A DNA stretch of 64,000 nt from Paraburkholderia mimosarum LMG 23256 = NBRC 106338 (GCF_000739815.1 NZ_BBJJ01000004.1:1-64000); one strand, 5' to 3'. Positions 1-8,774 are shown, numbered from the stretch's first letter. Numbers and translations: made by a program. Notes: a model not told the origin generated them from the letters alone.

Positions 1-1
1 C

Positions 2-943
2 ATCGTCCCCGCCGGGCTCGGCACCGACACCGGGGGCTCCACGCGCATTCCCGCCGCGCTGTGCGGCATTGTCGGCTTGCGCCCGAGCGTCGGCGACGGC
101 GGCACGCAGCGCCGCTATCACGACCCGCAGGCCGTCGTGCCGATCAGCCACACGCGCGACACGGTCGGGCCGATGGCGCGAACCGTAGCCGATGTGGCGC
201 TGCTCGACGCGGTGATCACGGGGCACGGGCCGCTCGCGCAAGCCCCCGTGGCGAATCTGCGCATTGGATTGCCCGCGCCCTTGTGGGAAGGTCTCGAAGC
301 CGCGCTCGAAGAGGTGGCGCGCGCCGCGCTCGCGAAACTCGCAGCCGCGGGCGTCACGCTCGTGCCGGTCGAGATGAGCGAACTGCTCGCGCTCAATGAG
401 CGCGTAAGCTACGCGCTCGCGCTGCATGAGCCGATAGACGATCTCGAAGCGTGGCTCGTTGCCAACAACGCGCCGGTGCGAACCGTGGCCGACGTTGCTG
501 CGCGCATTGCCAGCCCTGACGTGCGCGCCGCCTACGACGCCGTGCTCGCGGATGCGCGCGGCGGCGACTATCACGCCGCGATGACGGTATGGCGGCCGCG
601 ACTCCAGCAGTGCTATGCGCAGACGTTCGCGGCCAGCGGTCTCGACGCCCTGCTCTTTCCCACCACGCGGCTCGCCGCCGTGCCGATCGACGAGCTGAAC
701 GGCTCGTCGCGCGTATCGATCGACGGCGCGGCTCCCATCGACGAGATGCAAGCGTATCTGCGCAACACCGACCCCGCGAGCAACGCCGGCATTCCGGGCC
801 TCGCGCTGCCGGCGGGTCTCGTCCATGGGCGGCTGCCGGTCGGGCTCGAACTCGACGGGCCGTCCGGCGGCGATCGCAGGCTGCTCGCGATCGGCCTCGC
901 GTTCGAAGCGATACTGGGGTCGCTGCCTGCGCCGGAGATTTGA
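2..943 (+). CDS. Amidase (amidase-signature family), 3' part
   Basis: The 5' end lies outside the window; the reading frame is open from base 2. It begins inside the amidase signature: the translation reads GTDTGGSTRIPA, and the Ser codon at 38-40 corresponds to the catalytic nucleophile of the Ser-cisSer-Lys triad. About 313 residues remain, including the usual C-terminal part with a PGLALPAG segment. The family hydrolyses C-N amide bonds in the cytoplasm. The substrate cannot be read from the sequence; allophanate-, mandelamide- or indoleacetamide-type enzymes all fit. The family is firm and the specificity is not. No obvious terminator follows. Confidence 0.9.
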   Translation: MVPAGLGTDTGGSTRIPAALCGIVGLRPSVGDGGTQRRYHDPQAVVPISHTRDTVGPMARTVADVALLDAVITGHGPLAQAPVANLRIGLPAPLWEGLEAALEEVARAALAKLAAAGVTLVPVEMSELLALNERVSYALALHEPIDDLEAWLVANNAPVRTVADVAARIASPDVRAAYDAVLADARGGDYHAAMTVWRPRLQQCYAQTFAASGLDALLFPTTRLAAVPIDELNGSSRVSIDGAAPIDEMQAYLRNTDPASNAGIPGLALPAGLVHGRLPVGLELDGPSGGDRRLLAIGLAFEAILGSLPAPEI

Positions 944-1141
944 GCGAAATCGCGGCGCCATCGTCTCCTCGTCGGGTCGATACCCGATGCATAGCGCTCC
1001 TCACTAACGCCCATCGCAGGGGTCTCATCCTGCGACATATGCGCGCACTGCGCCACGCATTCCCGCGCCGGCTGCCTGTTCTTGTCCCGCATCAGTGGGC
1101 CGTTGGCGCATTTGCCGCCACCGGCGTCGTCCTGTCGGTAC

Positions 1142-1160
1142 AATGAGAACGGTTCTCATT
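1142..1160 (+). promoter_or_regulatory. Fur box upstream of feoA
   Basis: AATGAGAACGGTTCTCATT is a perfect 19-bp palindrome around a central G and resembles the Fur consensus of AAT/ATT-flanked GATAAT-like repeats. It overlaps a TACAAT hexamer at 1139-1144 that could be the -10 element and ends 24 bp before feoA. Binding of Fe-Fur here would block the feo promoter when iron is plentiful. Sequence and position are observed; the Fur assignment is inference from the consensus and the iron-uptake operon downstream. Confidence 0.85.
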
Positions 1161-1184
1161 CGTTCGTAGCCACTCCAAATCAAG

Positions 1185-1445
1185 ATGATGCGCCTGACCG
1201 ATCTGTCCAAAGGAGCGACCGCCCTCGTGGAGCGAGTCGAGGATATCCATGCGCCCGACCCGATCGCGCAGCGGCTGCGCGATCTGGGCTTCGTTCCCGG
1301 TGAGCCTCTGCGCGTGGTTGCGCTCGCACCGTGGGGCGCGGATCCGTTGCTCGTGCAAATCGGCTCGACCCGCTTTGCGTTGCGCCGCGCGGAAGCGCAA
1401 CGCGTGAGCGTGTCGATCCAGCCAGGCGCGGAGTCCGCGCAATGA
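1185..1445 (+). CDS. feoA: Ferrous iron transport protein FeoA
   Basis: Small SH3-like cytoplasmic protein of 86 residues, the usual FeoA size, required for FeoB-dependent Fe(II) uptake. The FeoA pattern is visible: an N-terminal L-x-D-L-x-K-G segment, then RLRDLGFVPGEPLRVV and a C-terminal beta-rich part ending in FALRRAEAQRV. Two ATG codons occur in tandem (1185 and 1188), and neither has a strong Shine-Dalgarno sequence. The stop overlaps the feoB start as ATGA, so the two are translationally coupled. A Fur box lies just upstream. Confidence 0.93.
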   Translation: MMRLTDLSKGATALVERVEDIHAPDPIAQRLRDLGFVPGEPLRVVALAPWGADPLLVQIGSTRFALRRAEAQRVSVSIQPGAESAQ

Positions 1446-3292
1446 GCCATTCCGTCGCTCCGCTTCGCGTGGCCCTCGTCGGCAATCCCAACTGCGGCAA
1501 GACCGCGCTCTTCAACCTGCTGACCGGCGCGCGCCAGAAGGTCGCGAACTATGCGGGTGTGACCGTCGAGCGCAAGGAAGGCCGCTTCGCCACGCCCTCG
1601 GGCCGCCGCGTGCGATTGCTCGATCTGCCCGGCGCCTACAGCCTCGAATCGACCAGTCCGGACGAGCGCGTCACGCGCGACGTGCTGCTCGGCCGCTATC
1701 CGGGCGAAGCCGCGCCGGACCTGATCGTCTGCGTGGCCGACGCGACGAATCTGCGCCTGCACCTGCGCTTTGTCCTGGAAGTGCGGCGCATGGGCCGCCC
1801 CATCGTCCTCGCGCTGAACATGATGGACGCCGCGAAACGCCGCGGCATCGAAGTGGATGTGGCCGAGCTTGCGCGCCAACTCGGCATGCCCGTTGTAGAA
1901 ACGGTGGCCGTGCGGCGCGGCGGCGCACAGGCGCTCATCGAACTGATCGATCGCACGACCATGGATGTGCCGCGAACGCCTCCGCTGCGCGCGGTGCCGG
2001 GCGACGATCTGCATGGCACGGTGCGCGAAATTCTCGCGGGCGCGGTGACGATGCCGCGCGCCACCGACGCCCGCGACGACGCCATCGACCGCTTCGCGCT
2101 GCACCCCGTGCTCGGCCCGCTGATTCTCGCGTTCGTGATGTTTCTGGTGTTTCAGGCCGTGTACCTGGTCGGCAAGCCGCTCACCGACGCCATCGGCAAC
2201 GGTTTCGCCTGGCTCGGCGCGTTGGCCGGCGCGGCGCTGCCCGATGGCCCGCTGCGCAGCCTCGTCACCGACGCGCTGTTCGGCGGCGTAGGCACCGTGC
2301 TCGGCTTTCTGCCCGAGATTCTCGTGCTGTTCTTCTTCATTCTCGTGCTGGAGGAATCGGGCTATCTGCCGCGCGCGGCCTTCCTGCTGGACCGCATGAT
2401 GGTGGCCGTCGGCCTCACGGGGCGCTCGTTCATTCCACTGCTCTCCAGCTTCGCGTGCGCGATTCCGGGCGTGATGGGCACGCGCAGCATCTCCGACCCG
2501 CGCGACCGGCTTGCCACGATCCTCGTCGCGCCGCTCATGACCTGTTCGGCGCGGCTGCCGGTTTATGCACTGCTGATCGGCGCGTTCATTCCGCACCGCG
2601 TGATCTTCGGCGTGTTCAACCTGCAAGGGCTCGTGCTTTTCGCGCTCTACGCCGCCGGCATTGCGGGCGCGATGGCCGTCGGCTGGGTCATGAAGAAACT
2701 GCGCCGCGACAGGCGCGAGCACGCGCTGCTCATGGAGCTGCCTTCGTACCGGCTGCCGCGCGCACGCGACGTCGCCATCGGCCTGTGGGAGCGCGGCGCG
2801 ATCTTTCTCAAGCGCCTCACCGGCATCATCCTCGCGCTCACGGTGCTGATGTGGTTCATCTCCACGTTTCCATCGCCGCCCGAAGGCGCGACGCTGCCCG
2901 CCATCGATTACTCCATCGCCGGCTATCTGGGCCGCGCGCTGCAATGGCCGTTCGCGCCGCTCGGCTTCAACTGGCAGATGAGCCTTTCGCTGATCCCCGC
3001 TTTCGCCGCGCGCGAAACGGCCGTGGCCGCCCTCGCCACCGTCTACTCGGTGGCGGGCGGCGACGCCGACATCACCGCGCTCGGTCACACGCTCGCGCAG
3101 AACTTCTCGCTCGCGAGCGCGCTCTCGCTGATGGTGTGGTTCGCGTTCGCGCCGCAATGCATGTCCACTCTCGCTGTCATTCGCCGCGAAACGCGCTCGT
3201 GGCGCGCGGTCACCCTTTCTTTCGGCTACATGTTCGTCGTGGCTTACGCTGCGTCCTTCGTCACGTATCAGATCGCAAGGCACTTCGTATGA
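1442..3292 (+). CDS. feoB: Ferrous iron transporter FeoB
   Basis: Inner-membrane Fe(II) permease with an N-terminal GTPase domain. In the 616-residue product G1 is GNPNCGKT (residues 14-21), G3 is DLPG (61-64) and G4 is NMMD (126-129). Hydrophobic segments then form the two Gate regions and a C-terminal membrane block. The start chosen is the ATG overlapping the feoA stop (ATGA), because the G1 motif follows at the usual distance; the frame is open further upstream inside feoA. The protein is shorter than the roughly 770-residue E. coli form. Confidence 0.96.
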   Translation: MSHSVAPLRVALVGNPNCGKTALFNLLTGARQKVANYAGVTVERKEGRFATPSGRRVRLLDLPGAYSLESTSPDERVTRDVLLGRYPGEAAPDLIVCVADATNLRLHLRFVLEVRRMGRPIVLALNMMDAAKRRGIEVDVAELARQLGMPVVETVAVRRGGAQALIELIDRTTMDVPRTPPLRAVPGDDLHGTVREILAGAVTMPRATDARDDAIDRFALHPVLGPLILAFVMFLVFQAVYLVGKPLTDAIGNGFAWLGALAGAALPDGPLRSLVTDALFGGVGTVLGFLPEILVLFFFILVLEESGYLPRAAFLLDRMMVAVGLTGRSFIPLLSSFACAIPGVMGTRSISDPRDRLATILVAPLMTCSARLPVYALLIGAFIPHRVIFGVFNLQGLVLFALYAAGIAGAMAVGWVMKKLRRDRREHALLMELPSYRLPRARDVAIGLWERGAIFLKRLTGIILALTVLMWFISTFPSPPEGATLPAIDYSIAGYLGRALQWPFAPLGFNWQMSLSLIPAFAARETAVAALATVYSVAGGDADITALGHTLAQNFSLASALSLMVWFAFAPQCMSTLAVIRRETRSWRAVTLSFGYMFVVAYAASFVTYQIARHFV

Positions 3293-3591
3293 ACGCCGGA
3301 CTCGTTGCGCAATATGCGGTGATTGGGCTCCTCGTAGCCGCGAGCTTGGTCCATACGCTGCGCAAGATCGCCCCAGCAACGGCAACGCGCGCCCAGGCCG
3401 CGCTGTCCGCCGCGCTGCTGCGCCCGCAGCGCGGCGCGTTCGCGCAGCGGCTCGGCCGCTTCGTGCAGCCGAGGAGCGCGACCGGCGATTGCGGCGACGG
3501 CTGCGGCACGTGCACGACATGCAGCCCGGCGCCAGCTGCCGCCGACGCATCGAACGCGCAGCCGGTCACGTTTCATCCGCGCCGAAAGTAA
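3289..3591 (+). CDS. FeoB-associated small Cys-rich membrane protein
   Basis: This 100-residue protein starts with ATG overlapping the feoB stop (ATGA). It has one N-terminal hydrophobic segment (about residues 5-22), a basic middle, and a Cys cluster CGDGCGTCTTC near residues 66-76. Layout and position match the FeoB-associated Cys-rich membrane proteins that stand where FeoC is found in enterobacteria. A role in assembling or gating FeoB, or in binding iron through the cysteines, is inference. Translational coupling supports action together with FeoB. Confidence 0.8.
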   Translation: MNAGLVAQYAVIGLLVAASLVHTLRKIAPATATRAQAALSAALLRPQRGAFAQRLGRFVQPRSATGDCGDGCGTCTTCSPAPAAADASNAQPVTFHPRRK

Positions 3592-3721
3592 ATCAGCAGC
3601 CGCATCGCTCGGGAAACCGTCACGGCCGGTGCGCTACACTGCGCTACTCCACCCAGCCGCGACGCGTGCAGGCTTCGCACGTAGGCGCGTTCGAAGGAAC
3701 GAACCCCGACACCTTGCACCG

Positions 3722-4516
3722 ATGCGATCGTTGCCCTTTGCCCCTTTCACGCGGATGTCCAGGCTCGCCGTAGCCACGGCGGCGATCGTTGCGCTCGCCA
3801 CGACCGGTGCCTGCGTGCGCCTCTCTGCGGTCGATTCCAACGGCCTCTGGAAAGTCGTGGGCGGGCAGTGCGTGCCGAACATGCGAGACAAGGGAAAGCC
3901 CGGGCCCTGCACGACCGTCGATTTCCAGAAACGCTACGCAGTGCTCAAGGATATCGCCGGACGCGCGCAGTACCTCGTGATTCCGACCGACCGCGTGGCC
4001 GGTATCGAGAGCCCCGACATTCTCTACGGCGGCGCGCCCGAGTACTGGGTCGGCGCGTGGGCGGCAGGACGCCACGTGGAAGCGAAGCTCGGCAGGCCGC
4101 TCGCAGGCAACCAGTTGGGCCTCGAGATCAATTCCTCGCTGCGGCGCACGCAAAATCAGTTGCACATCCACGTCGACTGCATGCGCCCCGACATCACCAA
4201 AGCGCTCGCGTCGTACAGCGACATCGCGCCGGGAACGTGGCGATGGACGACGCTCGACGGCTCGCGCTACCGCGTGACGCGCGTGACGAGCCTTGCGGAC
4301 CGCGACAATCCGTTTCGCGTGGTCGCACGCGACCTCGGCGCGCAGCAGACCATGGGCCAGCAAACGATACTCGTGACAGGCGCTGGCCCCGATGCGCAGC
4401 GCGACGGCTGGCTCGTCGTCAATAGCGGGCTCGACGTGGACGATGGCACCGGCACCGCTGAAGGATTGCTCGACCATTCATGCAGCCTCGCGCAAACGCG
4501 GGGCGAATCGCAGTAG
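3722..4516 (+). CDS. cdh: CDP-diacylglycerol pyrophosphatase
   Basis: Hydrolyses CDP-diacylglycerol to phosphatidate and CMP at the periplasmic face of the inner membrane. The 264-residue product has a hydrophobic N-terminal anchor followed by the Cdh-type histidine motif QLHIHVDCMRPD, related to HIT hydrolases. Length fits the E. coli enzyme (about 250 residues). Start ATG 3722 is preferred; ATG 3755 is an alternative that shortens the basic leader. The segment ALATTGAC looks vaguely like a lipobox but is a poor match. It stands alone between the feo operon and the broken marR gene. Confidence 0.88.
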   Translation: MRSLPFAPFTRMSRLAVATAAIVALATTGACVRLSAVDSNGLWKVVGGQCVPNMRDKGKPGPCTTVDFQKRYAVLKDIAGRAQYLVIPTDRVAGIESPDILYGGAPEYWVGAWAAGRHVEAKLGRPLAGNQLGLEINSSLRRTQNQLHIHVDCMRPDITKALASYSDIAPGTWRWTTLDGSRYRVTRVTSLADRDNPFRVVARDLGAQQTMGQQTILVTGAGPDAQRDGWLVVNSGLDVDDGTGTAEGLLDHSCSLAQTRGESQ

Positions 4517-4540
4517 CCGTCAAGACGCCGGCCTGGCCCC

Positions 4541-4940
4541 CACTGTCCTCTTCGTTCGCGACGCTCACGAGCCAGCGGAGCGGATCACCTGCTCCTCTGC
4601 GGGCGTGAAGCCTGCGGCCATGCGCGCCTCCAGTTTCTTCACGCGTGCACGGCACTGCTTGAGCAGCGCCCGACCCTCTTCCGTCACGTCGATCTGCTGA
4701 ATGCGCCCGTGCACCGCGTGCGCGACGCCGCCCGATCGCGCCGCTGCGCTCGAGATTCGCGACGATCACGCTCACGGTCTGCGGCGTGAGCACCGCGAGC
4801 CGCGCGAGATCCGCGCCCGAAATGCCGAGATCGGCGAGCACGCGCTCCATGCGCAAACGATGCGCCGCGCCCGCCTGGCGTAGCAGGTAGCCGAAATGTC
4901 CCCCTTCGCCGCGCTTGCCCTCGCCTACGTCCGGAACCAT
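4541..4940 (-). pseudogene. Broken MarR-family regulator
   Basis: Three pieces of one MarR-family protein can be read but not in one frame. From ATG 4940 the frame gives an N-terminal helix (HFGYLLRQAG, RMERVLADLGIS) joined directly to GADLARLAVLTPQTVSVIVANLERSGAI; the roughly 20 residues expected before GADLARLA are missing. After about 4730 the wing continues in another frame (HAVHGRIQQIDVTEEGRALL, then KKLEARMAAGFTPAEEQ). A further shift near 4575 returns to the first frame (RWLVSVANEED). One internal deletion plus two frameshifts make a functional repressor very unlikely. Outer limits are approximate. Its probable operator survives at 5056-5072. Confidence 0.8.
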
Positions 4941-5055
4941 GGGGAGCGCGGAGGCCGCAAACTTGCACCATTTCTTGCCGTTCCTTTCCCGCACCGGCTT
5001 TGTAAGGGCGCAATCGTGGCATCAATGCGTGAACCCCAGTGAATGCGTCGCCGCG

Positions 5056-5072
5056 ATTACATGTCATGTAAT
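5056..5072. promoter_or_regulatory. Perfect 17-bp palindrome, probable MarR operator
   Basis: ATTACATGTCATGTAAT is symmetrical about a central T and is flanked by CGCCGC and GCGGCG arms that extend the dyad. It lies between the reverse-strand marR pseudogene and the forward CMD-family gene, where a MarR-type autorepressor would bind. Palindrome and location are seen; the assignment to the MarR protein is inference. Confidence 0.7.
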
Positions 5073-5146
5073 TGGCGGCGAGCGCCGCTGCTTCTACTCT
5101 TCGGCTGTCGCGCTGCCAAACCGGTAGCGTTAACCCAGGAGCCAGC

Positions 5147-5704
5147 ATGTCCGTCTATCCCCTGCACACCATCGAATCCGCACCCGTGCAATCGCAGCCC
5201 GTGCTTCAGGAACTGCAGCGATCGTTCGGCATGGTCCCGAACATCGCGGCGAAAATGTCGAACTCACCCGTGCTGATCAACGCCTTCATCGGCGTGTTCC
5301 AGCGGGTACACGCAAGCAGCCTCACCGAGCCGCAGATCCAGACAGTGCTTTTGACCAACGCGGTCACGAACGCATCGGAGTGGCCCGTCGCGTTTCATAC
5401 AGCGCTCGCGTTGAAGGAAGGCGTGAGCCACGGCGATGTCGATGCGATCCGCCACGCTCGCCTGCCCGAAGACACCGCGCTGGCCGCCTTGTCCGCACTG
5501 GCGCGCACCTTGATCGAAAAGCGCGGCCGCCTTTCCGGCCCGGACCAGCAGCGTTTTCTCGAAGCGGGGTTCAGCGCCGAGCAGCTTCTCGAGGTCATCG
5601 CGGTGGTTGCCGCGTCGACCATCACGAACTACGCGGCAAGCGTGACACACCCTGCGCTCGAAGCGCAGTTCGAGAAATTCGTCTGGCGTGCGCACGCAGC
5701 CTGA
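5147..5704 (+). CDS. Carboxymuconolactone decarboxylase-family protein lacking the CxxC pair
   Basis: The 185-residue product has the AhpD/CMD-like helical fold. Where peroxidase members carry a C-E-x-C-x-x-x-H core, this one reads SEWPVAFHT (residues 77-85): both cysteines are replaced (Ser77, Pro80), while Glu78 and His84 remain. A thiol-based hydroperoxidase activity is therefore unlikely. The start is ATG 5147, with a CCAGGAG ribosome site just upstream. The XRE/MmyB regulator gene follows after 37 bp on the same strand, suggesting a two-gene operon. The promoter region carries the likely operator of the dead marR gene. Confidence 0.82.
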   Translation: MSVYPLHTIESAPVQSQPVLQELQRSFGMVPNIAAKMSNSPVLINAFIGVFQRVHASSLTEPQIQTVLLTNAVTNASEWPVAFHTALALKEGVSHGDVDAIRHARLPEDTALAALSALARTLIEKRGRLSGPDQQRFLEAGFSAEQLLEVIAVVAASTITNYAASVTHPALEAQFEKFVWRAHAA

Positions 5705-5741
5705 ATCGGCTACCGTTGTTCATTTCAAGCGGGGAAAACCG

Positions 5742-6587
5742 ATGAACGTCACGCATCGCGAAGCCAAAGCGCCGCAGCATGAGCTTGGCACCTTGCTGCG
5801 CTATTGGCGGGACTTGCGTGGCGTGAGTCAGCTGCATCTGTCGCTCGAAGCGGGAGTCTCGCAGCGACAGATCAGCTTCATAGAGAGCGGGCGCAGCGTA
5901 CCCGGCCGTGACACGCTGCTCACCCTGGCACAGACGCTCGACGTACCGCTGCGCGAGCGCAACGCCCTGCTGCTCGCGGCGGGATACGCTCCCGTGTATT
6001 CGGAGGGGCCGTGGAACGCGCAGGACATGCAGCACGTGGTCCGTGCGCTCGAGCGAGTCATCCGCCAGAACGAACCGTTTCCGGCTATCGTCATGGACCG
6101 CCACTGGAACGTGCTGATGACCAACGACGCAGCGCGACGCTTCTTCGGCCATTTCATCGACATGGGTGCGCGCGAAGGCCGGCGCAACCTGCTGCATTTG
6201 ATGTTCGATCCAAAGGGCATGCGTCCATTCCTCGCCGATTGGGAGAATGTCTCGCGCAGCCTGCTGCAGCGCGTGCATCGCGAGGCGGTTGGCCGCGTGA
6301 TCGACGACGAAACGAGAACGCTGCTCGACGAATTGCTCGCCTGGCCCGACGTGCCGTCCGACTGGAAGGCACATCACGGATCGGCCAGCACGCCGACGAT
6401 GCCGGTCATTCCACTGAGCTTCGTCTACGAAAGCACCGTGCTTCGCTATTTTTCGATGGTGACGACAGTGGGTACGCCGCAAAACATCGCCGCGCAGGAA
6501 TTGCGCCTCGAATGCATGTTCCCCGCCGACGATGCTACGGAAGCGCGGCATGGGCAACTGCTCGCGGCGCAAACGAAAGCACGTTGA
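5742..6587 (+). CDS. XRE-family regulator with MmyB-like ligand-binding domain
   Basis: Of 281 residues, about 12-75 form an XRE helix-turn-helix (LRYWRDLRGVSQLHLSLEAG, then RQISFIESGRSVPGRDTL). The rest is the MmyB-type ligand-binding region (DVPLRERNALLLAAGYAPVY, MDRHWNVLMTNDAARRFF, STVLRYFSMVTTVGTPQN). Such proteins are cytosolic transcription regulators, often of neighbouring oxidoreductase genes. It probably shares a transcript with the CMD-family gene 37 bp upstream. A paralogue with the same architecture lies at 24802-25632. Confidence 0.88.
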   Translation: MNVTHREAKAPQHELGTLLRYWRDLRGVSQLHLSLEAGVSQRQISFIESGRSVPGRDTLLTLAQTLDVPLRERNALLLAAGYAPVYSEGPWNAQDMQHVVRALERVIRQNEPFPAIVMDRHWNVLMTNDAARRFFGHFIDMGAREGRRNLLHLMFDPKGMRPFLADWENVSRSLLQRVHREAVGRVIDDETRTLLDELLAWPDVPSDWKAHHGSASTPTMPVIPLSFVYESTVLRYFSMVTTVGTPQNIAAQELRLECMFPADDATEARHGQLLAAQTKAR

Positions 6588-6625
6588 ACGCCGCGACTTT
6601 CCCCGCAGGCCTGTCAAGCACGCAA

Positions 6626-6656
6626 AAAGAAGGCGCTCCATCAAAGCTGGAGCGCC
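6626..6656 (-). terminator. Terminator of the liu operon
   Basis: Perfect 9-bp stem GGCGCTCCA/TGGAGCGCC (6632-6640 and 6648-6656) with a 7-nt loop. Read on the reverse strand it is followed by a T-rich run (TTCTTTTT), so it fits intrinsic termination of the liuABCD transcript about 80 bp beyond liuD. Confidence 0.8.
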
Positions 6657-6734
6657 CCAGGGCACAACTGTCACGTCGTTCTTCGGCCGCAGGGAGGCCA
6701 ACGAGAACTCCCCAAGGCTGCGCTCAAGCCAGCT

Positions 6735-8744
6735 TCAGGCGGCTTCGAGCACCAGCAGTTGCGCGCCGTCGGTCACCTGGTCGCCCACGCCATACAATAC
6801 TTCGGTAACCTTACCAGCCGTCGGCGCGCCAATGGTGTGCTCCATCTTCATCGCCTCCATGACGATGAGCGGCGCGCCTTTCTCGACCACGGCACCAGGC
6901 TCTACCAGCACCGCGATCACCTTGCCCGGCATGGGCGCGGTCAGGCGGCCTTCGCCGTGCTCCGCATCGGCGGCGTGCGCGAGCAGGTTCTGCCACTCGA
7001 ACGCCATTGCCGTGCCGAGGCAAAACACATGGAACACGTCGCCGTCGACGAACACGCGCCCGGTCACGCGACGCTCGCCGATCGTCACGCCGTATTCGTC
7101 CGGGCTTTCGCCGCGCCACCACGTATAACGCGCTTCGTGTCCCGCATAACCGAGTGACTGCTCTGCGCCGTCATGCGTATGCGCCACCGTGAACGCGGTG
7201 TCACCATCGAAATCGCGCCACGTGAGCGATTGTGCGAAGCCGCTGTTCAAGCGCCAATGCGAAAGCGACTGCCACGGCGACGCGCTACTTGCGGCCGCGC
7301 CTTCGCGGCCGAGCAACGCCGCGCACGCCAGCGCGAGCGCTTCACGCACCGGCTTCTGGCGCGGGGCGAACAGCGCGTCGTGGTTCCGCTCGATCATGCC
7401 CGTATCGAGATCGGCGTTCGCGAACGGCTCGCAGGCCACGAGCCGGTGCAGGAATTCGACGTTCGTATGCGGCCCCACTACTTCGCAGGCTTCGAGCGCG
7501 CGCTTCATGCGCGCGAGCGCGTCCTCGCGCGTCGCGCCGTGCACGATCAGCTTGGCGATCATTGGATCGTAAAACGGCGTGATCGTGTCGCCTTCGCGCA
7601 CGCCGCTGTCGACGCGCACATGCGCGCGCTGGCCCGCCTCGCCGATCCGGAACTCGACGCCTTCAGGCATGCGCAGATGCTTGAGCGTGCCGGTGGAGGG
7701 CAGGAAGCCGCGCGCCGGGTTTTCCGCGTAGATACGCGCTTCCAGCGCATGGCCTGTGATGGCCAGCTGCGATTGTTCGAGCGGCAGCGGTTCGCCCGCG
7801 GCCACGCGCAACTGCCATTCGACGAGATCGAGGCCCGTGACCATTTCCGTCACGGGGTGCTCGACCTGCAAGCGCGTGTTCATCTCCATGAAGTAGAAGT
7901 CCGCGCCCGTCATGATGAACTCGACGGTGCCCGCGCCGACGTAGCGCACCGCGCGCGCCGCGGCCACGGCTGCTTCGCCCATCGCGCGGCGCACCTTGTC
8001 TTCCAGGCCCGGTGCGGGCGCCTCTTCGAGCACTTTCTGGTGACGGCGCTGGACCGAGCAGTCGCGGTCGAACAGGTAGACCGCCCCGCCATGCTGGTCG
8101 GCAAACACCTGGACCTCCACGTGGCGCGGCCGCGTGAGGTACTTTTCGATCAGCACGCGGTCGTTGCCGAAGCTGCTCGCCGCCTCGCGCTTGCACGAGG
8201 CGAGCGCCGCCGCAAAGTCCTCGCTGCGCTCGACCACGCGCATGCCCTTGCCGCCGCCGCCCGCGCTCGCCTTGAGCAGCACGGGGTAGCCCATCGCATC
8301 GGCTTCGCGCTGCAGGAGCGCCGCGTTCTGCTCGTCGCCGTGATAGCCCGGCACGAGCGGTACTGCCGCCGCGTGCATGAGCGCCTTCGCGGCCGCCTTC
8401 GAACCCATGGCGGCAATTGCCTCGACCGGCGGTCCGATGAACACGATGCCCGCCGCTTCGCACGCGTGGGCAAAGTCTTCGTTCTCCGAAAGAAAACCGT
8501 AGCCCGGGTGAATGGCCTGCGCACCCGTGGCGCGCGCAGCCTCGATGATGCGCTCGATGCGCAGGTAGCTTTGCGCGGCGGCCGCTTCGCCGATATGCAC
8601 GGCTTCGTCACAGGCCGCGACGTGCTTCGCGTTCGCGTCTGCGTCCGAATACACGGCCACGCTCTTCACGCCGAGCCGCCGGCAGGTCGCCGCAACCCGG
8701 CATGCAATTTCGCCCCGGTTGGCGATCAGGATCTTGTTGAACAT
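6735..8744 (-). CDS. liuD: Methylcrotonyl-CoA carboxylase, biotin-containing alpha subunit
   Basis: ATP-dependent carboxylation of biotin for conversion of 3-methylcrotonyl-CoA to 3-methylglutaconyl-CoA in leucine breakdown. The 669 residues contain an N-terminal biotin carboxylase (MFNKILIANRGEIACRV; ATP-grasp KASAGGGGKGMRVV; HVEVQVFADQHG; EMNTRLQVEHPVTE) and a C-terminal biotinyl domain with EAMKM, the biotin-accepting Lys being residue 633, 36 from the end. It is the last gene of the reverse-strand operon after liuA, liuB and liuC. The neighbours make methylcrotonyl-CoA a much better substrate guess than geranyl-CoA or acetyl-CoA. Confidence 0.95.
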   Translation of the reverse strand: MFNKILIANRGEIACRVAATCRRLGVKSVAVYSDADANAKHVAACDEAVHIGEAAAAQSYLRIERIIEAARATGAQAIHPGYGFLSENEDFAHACEAAGIVFIGPPVEAIAAMGSKAAAKALMHAAAVPLVPGYHGDEQNAALLQREADAMGYPVLLKASAGGGGKGMRVVERSEDFAAALASCKREAASSFGNDRVLIEKYLTRPRHVEVQVFADQHGGAVYLFDRDCSVQRRHQKVLEEAPAPGLEDKVRRAMGEAAVAAARAVRYVGAGTVEFIMTGADFYFMEMNTRLQVEHPVTEMVTGLDLVEWQLRVAAGEPLPLEQSQLAITGHALEARIYAENPARGFLPSTGTLKHLRMPEGVEFRIGEAGQRAHVRVDSGVREGDTITPFYDPMIAKLIVHGATREDALARMKRALEACEVVGPHTNVEFLHRLVACEPFANADLDTGMIERNHDALFAPRQKPVREALALACAALLGREGAAASSASPWQSLSHWRLNSGFAQSLTWRDFDGDTAFTVAHTHDGAEQSLGYAGHEARYTWWRGESPDEYGVTIGERRVTGRVFVDGDVFHVFCLGTAMAFEWQNLLAHAADAEHGEGRLTAPMPGKVIAVLVEPGAVVEKGAPLIVMEAMKMEHTIGAPTAGKVTEVLYGVGDQVTDGAQLLVLEAA

Positions 8745-8774
8745 AGGCTGTCCTCGCTATATCGCTGGGTGGCG

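Noticed and set aside
1025..3550. An 841-codon open frame on the reverse strand across feoA and feoB
   Set aside because: It is antisense to clear FeoA/FeoB coding sequence, Arg/His/Glu-rich without domain features, and reflects high GC in the third codon position of the real genes.
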